Shown: piece by piece, positions 31,501-36,511 of the stretch
How positions within the stretch are numbered: the first letter of the stretch is position 1
How the letters are laid out: every line of letters starts with the position of its first letter
Position numbers and translations under genes: made by a program
The notes under the pieces: generated by a model
The model's database searches: none
Seen by the model: the letters and a program-made list of their open reading frames with translations, nothing else
What the model was told of the DNA's origin: nothing
Assembly (NCBI RefSeq): GCF_000520975.1
Contig: NZ_JACB01000039.1
Span: forward strand, 1-64,000
Length of the DNA stretch: 64,000 bases
Direction: 5' to 3'
Source of the DNA: Aquimarina megaterium XH134
Lineage (GTDB): Bacteria > Bacteroidota > Bacteroidia > Flavobacteriales > Flavobacteriaceae

Positions 31501-33412
31501 TCACAGTGGTAAGTCGAATGGATATTCTGCTCCAAATCCTAATGCCCAGGCAAACTTAATAGAACATACTCTTCAAAAGGCTCAAATCCATCCAGAAACT
31601 ATCGGTTATGTAGAAGGACATGGTACAGGTACACAGCTGGGAGATAGTCTTGAAATTGTGGCTTTAACCAATGCATTTCAAAAACAGACCGTTCAAAAAC
31701 AAGTTATTGCTATTGGATCGGTTAAATCTAATATTGGGCATCCCGAGTCTGCCGCAGGAATTGCAGGTGTAGCAAAAGTATTGCTGCAAATGAAACATCA
31801 ACAGCTGGTACCCACAATTAATTCTGATGAAGTAAATCCAAATATTAATTTCAAAGAATCACCATTCTATCTTCAACATAAGCTAACGCCATGGGAATCT
31901 CCCTTGGGTTATCCTCGTAGAGCACTTATAAATTCGTTCGGAGCAGGAGGAGTGAATGCATGTTTAATACTAGAAGAATATAGAAAAGTAAAAGAGGTAT
32001 ATTCCAAACAAGGACCACACCTTGTCATATTTTCTGCAAAAAATGAAGAACGTCTTCAGGAATATGCAAATCGAGTACTTAATTATATAGAAAAAGAAGA
32101 GCAAGTGAATCTTGCAGATTTATCTTTTACCCTACAGGTTGGTCGGGAAGCAATGTCAGAGAGGTTGGCAATTGTTGCTTCAAATAGAGAAGAGCTTATA
32201 ATTCGATTGAAAGATTGGAAACAACAAAATGAGTCGAACCATATTTTTTGGGGTAAACTGAATCCTAACCAAAGAAGAAAGAAAACTCTTAATAGAGAAG
32301 AGGAGTTTCGTTCTCTATTTGATAGGAGTGATCTGGATAAACTTGCACAATTATGGGTTGACGGCGTTGAAATAGATTGGGAAAGGTTATATACTCATGA
32401 TAAACCTAATCGGATATCACTACCCACTTATCCTTTTGCCAAAGAAAGGTACTGGGTATCAGATCGAGTAATTGAAGAAAAGAGAACGGTAACCGAACCT
32501 GTAAATGCTCAACTACACCCTTTAATTTCATATAATTCATCTACATTAAAAGAAGTTCGTTTTAGTTCGTGGTTATCCGATAGCGAGTTTTATGCATCAG
32601 ATCATCAAGTTAATAAAGAGAAAATCTTTCCAGGTTCAGGGTTTATAGAAATCGCTAATATTTCAGGAAACCTGGCAGGAGAACAAAAGGTTGGCAAGAT
32701 TAAAGATATTGTGTGGGCTCACCCATTAAGTTTTAAGAAAGGTTCGCAGTTTATTAATACATTATTAAAACCTAATGGTATTGGTACCGAATTTAAAATT
32801 ACGTCACTTGATGATGAAAATGAACAAATAGTGCATTCTGAAGGGAAGTTATTTTTCCAAAGCGGTAATAAACATTCAGCCGATATTGAAAATATTTCAA
32901 TACAAAAACTTAAAGAACAATGTCCAGAACCTCAAGATGGTTCATACTACTATACTATTTTTAACCAAGTAGGTTTTAATTATGGCTTAGCATTTAAAAC
33001 CATTCAGGAATTTTATATCAATGGATCCTTTGCTTTATCTAAGTTAAAATTAACAGACCATTTATTAGTTGATTCTGATCGATTCATTCTCCACCCTTGT
33101 ATTGTAGATGGTGCTTTACAAACTGTTGCAGGATTGATTGGGCAGATGAAATCGGTAACTCCACATGTACCTTTTGCAATTGATGAAATAGAAATATTTC
33201 GCTCATTACCTCATACTTGTTATGCCTATGTAGAACACGTAGAAGAAGAAGCTCGTTCACAAGCAAACATCAAAAAATTCAATATAAAAATTATCAATGA
33301 AGCAGGAGATGTTTTAGTTAAGATTAAAAATTTTTATGTGAGAGCATTTGGTAATGCTGATGTTGATCAGGTTAAGGAGTCTAATAGTATGGCTTTTGCC
33401 GTAAGCTCATAA
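19553..33412 (+). CDS. Trans-AT PKS subunit (DH-KR-ACP-KS-DH-KR-ACP-KS-KR-ACP-KS-DH)
   Basis: About 4619 residues. The N-terminal 35 residues look like a docking domain that fits the tail of the 3853-18057 protein, completing its terminal KS. Domains by position: DH 19675-20530 (intact DH/VLPG and MDSALQ motifs); KR 20580-21860 (GGLGNLG); ACP 21950-22180; KS 22350-23660 (Cys 22880); DH 24240-25100, with catalytic His kept but an insertion before VLPA; KR 25150-26400; ACP 26510-26740; KS 26875-28150 (Cys 27380); KR 28770-30200 with no DH; ACP 30290-30520 (GIDSISI); KS 30680-31980 (Cys 31214); DH 32505-33350 with intact His and Asp motifs. Predicted outcomes are enoyl, enoyl, beta-hydroxyl, then a final KS-DH. 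The KS-KR-ACP-KS-DH order recalls the dehydrating bimodules known in trans-AT systems, although the last KS keeps both His residues. The protein ends after the DH with no ACP, TE or obvious docking tail. Confidence 0.95.
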   Translation: MIDFIEYIVLELKSKRLSKANALDLIKQFSHHTVSHTNRDVIHPLLHKNTSDLSQQSFSTIFNGKEPFLRDHVVKDQKVLPGVAYLEMARMALRKALPFQEESIVELRNIIWAQPIIVQDPKEVTIALFADETEIGNGQINYEVYSTESQTEEGVKETIHCQGQAVYINTSKPVRLDIDKLKMRMQQGELKSAPIYAVYSKLGLNYGPTYRGIKTIFQDNEQLLAQLELNEVTESNFNDYILHPGLMDSALQSAIGLFGGLDQIPDKPSLPFALESLKVFSGCTKEMFAWVRYAKGNKSTDKITKLDIDLCNQEGEVAIQMRGFSSRILNEDSVTKEVTVTEKGALYGAPVWQVTKDMKPFSQNGTDVVKHRYVFLCEVPQVDTKQLESLLTSSKVIALQNTQQKNIAERFNEYARICFEQLRILLSDKLQEKVFIQIVTANKSEQSIFTGLSALIKTATLENPKLTGQVIITHPKITAEELILQLEENQNKTQDTIIKYEQETRQVLRWKEIPVVHNKPKIVFKDNGVYLITGGLGNLGKILVREILKQTQNAKIIVTGRSELTEEKQTLIDKMGGKTGQLSYKQLDVVDLNKVKQIITSIKKEYKGIHGIIHSAGMISDNFILKKTSEEFSKVLAPKVLGTYNLDEASKNIDLDFLVLFSSISSITGNGGQADYATANDFMNQFGIYRNKLVGTKQRSGKTMTINWPLWEEGGMKIDQSKQEMLEQSTGMLPMCTETGVHAFYRSFELTQDQLLVVEGNVEKLHQTLFNDNASETSLSSSITSEKKESVVETDEENLEEKTQNYIKKQLSELFRLPSHKIDPLAPLEKYGIDSILAMNLTNQLEKTFGSLPKTLFFEYQTIHELTDYFINSHLAKLTALFTSASEKNSQEKNKDIPIASPIGTRSEQGNSRGIKRSRKIEISVDKKNNVDTDPIAIIGLSGRYPKATNIEAYWNNLRDGKDCITEVPKNRWDWQEYYNPDRSKSGYHYSKWGGFIDGVDEFDPLFFNISPLEAEILDPQERLFLQHTWMAIEDAGYTKAGLQIPHKFGQPGQVGVYAGVMYSEYQLYGIEASKRGHRIGVPGSYASIANRVSYVLNLHGPSMTVDSMCSSSLTAIHLACQDLKQGRTSLGIAGGVNVSIHPNKYTVISAGQYISSEGHCQSFGEGGEGYIPGEGVGVVVLKKLSEAEKDGDHIYGIINGSTLNHGGKTNGYSVPNPKAQSNLISNVLKETDTNPRRISYIEAHGTGTKLGDPIEISALSKAFKQSTSDVGFCLLGSAKSNIGHCESAAGIAGLTKVLLQLKHQQIVPSLHSKNLNPNIDFEKTPFIVNQTLRTWEEPIIDGIPQPRIAGVSSFGAGGANAHIIVQEYVAPAKVSQPKISIDLDSKVIVPLSARTPDQLKQKAIDLYDFLQKSKIEKQKQAITSIDLTEMAYTLQVGRETMDMRLGFMVNSVEELIQKLKAYINGEKNIEDTYQGHTDQDKDTLLVFNADVDFEQTVDKWIARRKLPKLLDLWVKGLNLDWNKFYEDNTPKRISLPVYPFSKDKYWIDIKMNNQSTVDRKITSVLHPLLHSNTSDLSKQSYSSIFSGEEFFLADHQVKIKEGKVSKVLPAVAYLEMARVAVEKAIPVKTKSSILELHNTAWTQPLVVEKDKQVEIALFIKDENQIDYEVYSVDNEQNIIHSQGVAKYSTYLSPEKLSIEQLKGQMNRGSMEAASLYSIFKSMGLIYGPAYQGITKVYQGEKQLLVQLSLPSVVKTNQNDYLLHPSVMDSSLQAAFGLIDDLTTIPSQPSVPFALETIRIISAVTEHMFAWVRYSEGSVATDTITKLDIDICDQEGNICVQMEGLSSRQLSEDTIDLKNKDIGILMAKPLWKNYKIPQISETIEIEFAEKHIILCEMSDIETSQFETSIQNSHCIQLEASQKNIAARYTDYALTCFEYVQTILKNKPKEKVLVQIVITDNKEQALFSGLSGLLKTAAQENPMLTGQMILTKSTIQIKELVEQLHKAATIPEESIIKYENSTSYILQWDEVKANKENSKPVFRNQGVYLITGGLGALGVLFAKEILQQARETKIIVTGRSELTEEKQVILNELNSDTDQVEYQQLDLNSLEQVEKLIATIKKENGKLNGIIHSAGMISDNFILKKTNDEFCKVLAPKVTGTYNLDQATKDIDLDFLVLFSSLSGAMGNLGQSDYATANAFMDQFARYRNQLVDQKLRQGHTLSINWPLWESGNLSIAQKNIEMLWQETGISPMQTSSGIQTLYRSMTLQGNQVLVMEGNVNKMRSILLSKQTRKVEQMSKSTSSQNVETAKIAAIDSNTLLDKTINYLRKLFAEVLKIKTQELDPKAPLENYGIDSILAMRLTNILEKTFGSLSKTLFFEYQTIKSLAEFFAKTYPRIIQERTGIQQTVSSSIQDAIKKESPVSPIYSSNRFFNTTTNIKKEVAIVGLGGKYPLAENVEEFWENLKNARDCITEIPEGRWDTDRFFDPKRNQVGKSYSKWGGFISDVDKFDPLFFNISPKEAELIDPQERLFIQTAWQTIEDAGYSKESISTLGRVGVYVGVMYGQYQLYGAEAMLAGNAVVPGSSYASIANRVSYFLDLHGPSIALDTMCSSSLTAIHQACEEIRKGEIEAAIAGGVNVSIHPHKYLMLSQGNFAASDGRCRSFGEGGDGYVAGEGVGAVLLKSLDQAIEDGDHIYGVVKSSVINHGGKTNGYSVPNPNAQGDLIRESLKKAKIDPSTLGYIETHGTGTALGDPIEITGLNKAFGESMLQKQVCPIGSVKSNIGHLESAAGIAAVTKVLLQLKHKKLVPSLHATTLNPNINFKESPFYVQQELTPWKDYEGHPRRASISSFGAGGSNAHLIIEEYNNSNNKKTESYYNRPQSFVLSSRDKNTLLRYGKKMADFLRRNKNIELEELVYTSQIGRTPMNERLVIVTTSINELIEKLDQWLSIQETEDDALLKRSADELEGVFYGNIKNASSDTVTLLEGEEGKAYLKVIMEARNQEKLAKLWISGADIDWSLLYQNVRPKRISLPTYPFAKERYWITKPVFPIATNSLGIQESNAENTSEEEKKKLHYSTEWIEQNLDVSEEKSPENGFILILDTSDELFLALKKQSHQYSEGNTYILLKPGSVFEEIEPSVFTIDLQKEEHFKQLVEHLSIKGQLPYRIIHNGLEAASLDKKENITHQLNYNIYTLFNLCKVLIEQKHQIPLQILSIFLGDTNLTVPCNAALGSFFKTLALENPYYKGKIVEVKDSKQISIVEKIRMIRNEFSDENWRRNEIRYDLRKNEQTYVRYVKELAQFTNIENNINRMPLKQNGVYIVSGGLGGLGLIVSEYLVKNYQSNLVLFGRSPLKAAQKEKLDRLKAYGSKILYLQADASKLEDVETIVKTAKTNFSQINGVIHSAGTNQDSFILKKSKEEIDRVLAPKIYGTINLDFATRDENLDVFIMFSSIAGVLGNIGQSDYAYGNHYLNSFAENREVLVREQKRYGKTLAINWPYWEEGGMHISNEEVTLIQKETGLCPIPVTEGIQFFEEFLLSDISRCIPLYGFPSKIKMYIDQTAKKAEKNKQTQATTIDTDTLFENTVEYLKILIGKEIKLDPNRIDPEEHFESFGIDSISINQINLSLERDLGDLPKTLFYEYSTIEELATYLIREDHETLIQFLNIEDSTNVSSNHVKPLYETKIQREPIRESKQEMKNVIDTPIAYEDSEPIAIIGVHGSYPQSENLDSYWESLKQGKDLTDLVPKSRWDFEEFYHEDPEKASEGKIYGKWGGFISDVDKFDPHFFNITPEEARIMDPQERLFLQSVWATIEDAGYTKESLKKRYPKAKSANVGVFVGVTTNTYNLLASEEWSKGNTIPSAHPWSIANRISYLFDFNGPSMPVDTACSSSSVAIHLACESLKKQECQVAVAGGVNLYLHPSKYHSLCKNRMVSLGGKCHSYGKGDDGFVPGEGVGSVLLKPLSKAIEDEDHIYGVLTGSAFDHSGKSNGYSAPNPNAQANLIEHTLQKAQIHPETIGYVEGHGTGTQLGDSLEIVALTNAFQKQTVQKQVIAIGSVKSNIGHPESAAGIAGVAKVLLQMKHQQLVPTINSDEVNPNINFKESPFYLQHKLTPWESPLGYPRRALINSFGAGGVNACLILEEYRKVKEVYSKQGPHLVIFSAKNEERLQEYANRVLNYIEKEEQVNLADLSFTLQVGREAMSERLAIVASNREELIIRLKDWKQQNESNHIFWGKLNPNQRRKKTLNREEEFRSLFDRSDLDKLAQLWVDGVEIDWERLYTHDKPNRISLPTYPFAKERYWVSDRVIEEKRTVTEPVNAQLHPLISYNSSTLKEVRFSSWLSDSEFYASDHQVNKEKIFPGSGFIEIANISGNLAGEQKVGKIKDIVWAHPLSFKKGSQFINTLLKPNGIGTEFKITSLDDENEQIVHSEGKLFFQSGNKHSADIENISIQKLKEQCPEPQDGSYYYTIFNQVGFNYGLAFKTIQEFYINGSFALSKLKLTDHLLVDSDRFILHPCIVDGALQTVAGLIGQMKSVTPHVPFAIDEIEIFRSLPHTCYAYVEHVEEEARSQANIKKFNIKIINEAGDVLVKIKNFYVRAFGNADVDQVKESNSMAFAVSS

Positions 33413-33604
33413 TATAGGCAGGTGTGAATTCAATAAAATCACATTTCAAAACTACAAAACTGTTACACTAATAAACACACAAAAGTACCCGAGTTATACA
33501 AAGGGTTTCTTTTCAATAAACATAATCCAATCCGATCTAATCTTTTTAGAAGAAGAAATGGATTATGAACTATATATAATTAAAAACTCACTAAAATTTC
33601 CATT

Positions 33605-34426
33605 ATGAAGGCTATTAAAGAAGGTTTAAAAGTATTATCCAGAGGAACTTGTGGTACAGCATTTTGTTCTCTGTTAAATAGCGAGTATGGTGTTCCTAAC
33701 GAAATAGCAGAGATTGCAGCATCTCCTTTTGCAGGAGGACTATTGAATAGAGGATTTCAATGCGGAATGATCGGAGGAGCTGTTTTGGCTGCCGGAGCAG
33801 AATCATACCGAAGGAATGAAGACACAGGAGAAGCAATAGCAATGGCTATAACAGCTACACAACATCTGATGGAATCTTTTAAAAAAAGAACGGATACGAT
33901 CAGTTGTCGGGAAATTACAGATATGGATCTTACGGGTAAATTAGCCCCTCTAAAAGTATTGTTTACGGGAAAAGCATTTGGTTGTATGAAGCTGGCAGGA
34001 AGATGGGCTCCCGAAGCAATTAAATCGGCCGATGAAGGCTTATCGGATGAATCTGTAAGTTTCTGTCCGGGGTCAGTAAGTTGTGCATCTGAGGTGGTTA
34101 GAAAAATGGGTGCCACAGAAGAAGAAATGCTTATGGTAGCTGGATATGCCGGAGGACTTGGTTTAAGTGGAAAAGAATGTGGAGCGCTTAGTGCTGCGAT
34201 TTGGTATAAAATGGTGGCTTGGATAAAAAAGAATCCTGGTAAATCACCATCGTCATTTGATGACCTGGAGACCAAAAAGATGCTGAGAGCGTTTTATGTT
34301 CAAACAGACTCCGAAGTATTATGCAGTAAAATTACAAACAAAGAGTTTAAGGATATAGATGATCACTCCGAATATATTAAGAATGGAGGTTGTAAGAAGA
34401 TCATCGACGCACTTGCCGCACTATAA
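33605..34426 (+). CDS. Tandem-duplicated C_GCAxxG_C_C family protein (putative redox-active)
   Basis: 273 residues, about twice the usual length of the C_GCAxxG_C_C family of predicted redox-active proteins. Two copies are visible. Copy 1 has Cys16, Cys21, Cys53 and Cys101; copy 2 has Cys154, Cys160, Cys192 and Cys240. The last two spacings are identical in both copies (32 and 48 residues), which shows internal duplication. Copy 2 carries the more typical GYAGGLG and ECGA motifs, and copy 1 has FAGG and QCGM. No signal peptide or membrane segment is apparent. The gene is followed 8 nt later by a cysteine desulfurase gene, so the two are probably one transcript. The biochemical role of the family is not established. 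In this setting a part in cysteine-derived sulfur or redox chemistry on the polyketide is plausible but inferred. Confidence 0.8.
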   Translation: MKAIKEGLKVLSRGTCGTAFCSLLNSEYGVPNEIAEIAASPFAGGLLNRGFQCGMIGGAVLAAGAESYRRNEDTGEAIAMAITATQHLMESFKKRTDTISCREITDMDLTGKLAPLKVLFTGKAFGCMKLAGRWAPEAIKSADEGLSDESVSFCPGSVSCASEVVRKMGATEEEMLMVAGYAGGLGLSGKECGALSAAIWYKMVAWIKKNPGKSPSSFDDLETKKMLRAFYVQTDSEVLCSKITNKEFKDIDDHSEYIKNGGCKKIIDALAAL

Positions 34427-34434
34427 TTTAAAAT

Positions 34435-35655
34435 ATGATTACCATGCTAAAACAAATATTGAACAAGCGAAATATTTATTTCGATCATAATGCAACGACT
34501 CATATAGCACCATCTGTAAGAAGTATAATGAACCGGGTATTGAAATCTTATTGGGGAAATCCCTCATCGGGATATTCAAAAGGGAAAATGTCTGCACAAA
34601 TTATTGAAAAAGCTCGAGAACAGGTTGCTACTGCGATCGGAGCTCATTCACATGAAGTGTATTTTTCTAGTTGTGCAACCGAATCCAATAATGCGTTATT
34701 GAAAACAATAAGTAATCATTTCTATCCCGATAAAAATAAAATAATATCTACACCTATTGAGCATCCATCGGTGATTCAAACACTAGAATATTTGAAGACC
34801 AAAAATATAGATGTTCAATATTGTCCTGTAGATAGTTCTGGCCGTGTATTGCTTAAAGAACTAGAAACTATGATAGATCATAAGACTTCTATGGTTTGTT
34901 GTATGTTGGCTAATAATGAAATAGGAACGATTCAGGATATTAAAAAAATATCTGAAATGGCCAAGGCTAAAGGTGCTTTGGTTTTTTCTGATTGTGTGCA
35001 GGCATTAGGCAAAATCCCTATAAACGTGAAGGAACTAGGAGTCGATTATGCTACATTTTCTGCTCATAAACTCTATGGACCTAAGGGGATAGGTGCCTGG
35101 TATGCCAAAATTAGTTGCCCTTTAGAACCTTATATTCATGGAGGACATCAAGAAGAAGGAATGCGAGCAGGTACAGAATCCATTCATAATATCGCAGGTT
35201 TTGGAGAAGCATGCAGACATGTAAATAAACTTGTATCCCTTTCAATAAAAAATGAGCCTCTTAAAAAAACATTTATTAATGAATTGAAAGCAATAAAAAG
35301 TGATGTAATTATTAATTCTCCAATAGATAACTGTTTGACAAATACTATTAATTTAACCTTTCCAGGTATTGGTAGTGGTGACTTAATGAAATCACTGGAT
35401 TATAAAGGAATTGCAGTTTCTTCTGGCTCTGCGTGTAGTACATCATCTAATAAACCTTCTCATGTTTTAAAAGCAATAGGCTTAACAGATGAGGCTGCAC
35501 AGGAATCGATCAGGATAAGCTTTGGATCGAAGACAAAATACCAACATATCAGATACGCATTAAAGGTGATAAAAGAATATATTGAAGAAATAGAAAGTGA
35601 AAAACTAAACTCATCTGTGAAGATCAATAGATCAGGCCTTAATTATAATAGGTAA
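34435..35655 (+). CDS. Cysteine desulfurase (IscS/NifS-like, PLP-dependent)
   Basis: About 406 residues, normal for the family. It should remove sulfur from L-cysteine and hold it as an enzyme persulfide for a partner. The N-terminus has FDHNATT. The PLP-binding Lys is Lys212 in FSAHKLYGPKG. HEEGMRAGTES-like glycine-rich sequence follows, and the catalytic Cys is Cys334 in SSGSACSTSS, on the long loop typical of IscS/NifS (group I) enzymes. A second possible ATG lies nine bases in. No iscU, iscA or other Fe-S assembly genes lie beside it, so it is unlikely to be the housekeeping copy. It sits 8 nt after the duplicated C_GCAxxG_C_C gene and inside a PKS cluster, which points to sulfur supply for the natural product or for maturing a pathway enzyme (inference). 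Confidence 0.9.
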   Translation: MITMLKQILNKRNIYFDHNATTHIAPSVRSIMNRVLKSYWGNPSSGYSKGKMSAQIIEKAREQVATAIGAHSHEVYFSSCATESNNALLKTISNHFYPDKNKIISTPIEHPSVIQTLEYLKTKNIDVQYCPVDSSGRVLLKELETMIDHKTSMVCCMLANNEIGTIQDIKKISEMAKAKGALVFSDCVQALGKIPINVKELGVDYATFSAHKLYGPKGIGAWYAKISCPLEPYIHGGHQEEGMRAGTESIHNIAGFGEACRHVNKLVSLSIKNEPLKKTFINELKAIKSDVIINSPIDNCLTNTINLTFPGIGSGDLMKSLDYKGIAVSSGSACSTSSNKPSHVLKAIGLTDEAAQESIRISFGSKTKYQHIRYALKVIKEYIEEIESEKLNSSVKINRSGLNYNR

Positions 35656-35687
35656 AGATATTCACTCGGATAAAAAATAAAATAGCG

Positions 35688-35741
35688 CATTAAAAATTTT
35701 GAACGATTATTTAATGTAAAGAAATGATTAAATTTTTAATG
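35688..35741. repeat. 12-bp inverted repeat upstream of methyltransferase gene
   Basis: CATTAAAAATTT at 35688-35699 is matched by its exact reverse complement AAATTTTTAATG at 35730-35741, with a 30-nt spacer. It lies in the 167-nt gap between the cysteine desulfurase and the methyltransferase genes. It is too AT-rich and too widely spaced for a classic terminator, so a regulator-binding site is an alternative. Chance in AT-rich DNA cannot be excluded. Confidence 0.35.
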
Positions 35742-35822
35742 TAATAAAGAAGTGTTTACACTTAGTCTCAATTTTATAACTAATTTGTAACTAAGTGATT
35801 ATTAAAATTTAAATGTGTAAAA

Positions 35823-36443
35823 ATGTATAAGTCTGAAAAATTTTGGGATAAAAGTGCTACTGGGTATGATAAGGAAGAAATGAAAGATAAGGAGGTGCGA
35901 ATTAAAATTCTTCAAAAAATCAAAGGGTATCTCAAAAAAGAGAATAATGTTTTGGATTATGGATGTGCCACCGGAATATTAGCCAATGAAATTGCTAGTA
36001 ATGTTGATAAGGTTTATGGCATTGATATATCGTCTGAAATGATCCGAATTGCCCAAAACAAAGCCAATGAACTACATATTCAAAATGTGGATTATTTGCA
36101 TACTACAATATTCGATAAAAACTATAAATCAGGAGACTTTGATATGATATTAGCAGTCTATATGCTTCATTTATTAGAAGACCTGCCTAAGGTTTTGGAA
36201 AGGATCTATGAATTGTTAAAACCGGGAGGGATGTTTATTTCTGTAACACCTTGTTTGGGAAAAAAATCTCTTACTGGTATTGGACTATCACTTGTTAGTA
36301 AAATCGGATTAATCCCAAAACTGAAAACATATACTGTTTCAGAATTAGAAAATTCAATAAAGGATACAGGATTTGAAATTTTTGAAACCGAATGTTTACA
36401 CCGTAGAGGACAGCAACATTTTATTGCAGTAAGAAAGAATTAA
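35823..36443 (+). CDS. Class I SAM-dependent methyltransferase
   Basis: 206 residues with a Rossmann-fold methyltransferase core. Motif I is LDYGCATGILA near residues 44-54, motif II ends in GIDIS, and a post-II region GDFDMILAVYMLHL and motif III LLKPGGMF follow. It belongs to the Methyltransf_11/25 type, usually acting on small molecules. The substrate is unknown; O-, S- or C-methylation of the polyketide or an intermediate is possible, since no methyltransferase domain is embedded in the visible PKS modules. It lies on the same strand between two cysteine-desulfurase-fold genes, 167 nt after the first and 68 nt before the second. Confidence 0.85.
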   Translation: MYKSEKFWDKSATGYDKEEMKDKEVRIKILQKIKGYLKKENNVLDYGCATGILANEIASNVDKVYGIDISSEMIRIAQNKANELHIQNVDYLHTTIFDKNYKSGDFDMILAVYMLHLLEDLPKVLERIYELLKPGGMFISVTPCLGKKSLTGIGLSLVSKIGLIPKLKTYTVSELENSIKDTGFEIFETECLHRRGQQHFIAVRKN

Positions 36444-36511
36444 AAAGCTTAGTGTTAAGAAAATTATTTAAAAATAAGAACAGATTAAAAATCAAATAAA
36501 ACGAGGTTCAA

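Noticed and set aside
33757..34275. 172-codon minus-strand ORF
   Set aside because: It lies wholly opposite the C_GCAxxG_C_C gene, whose Cys pattern and family match are clear; the reverse frame has no recognisable domain.
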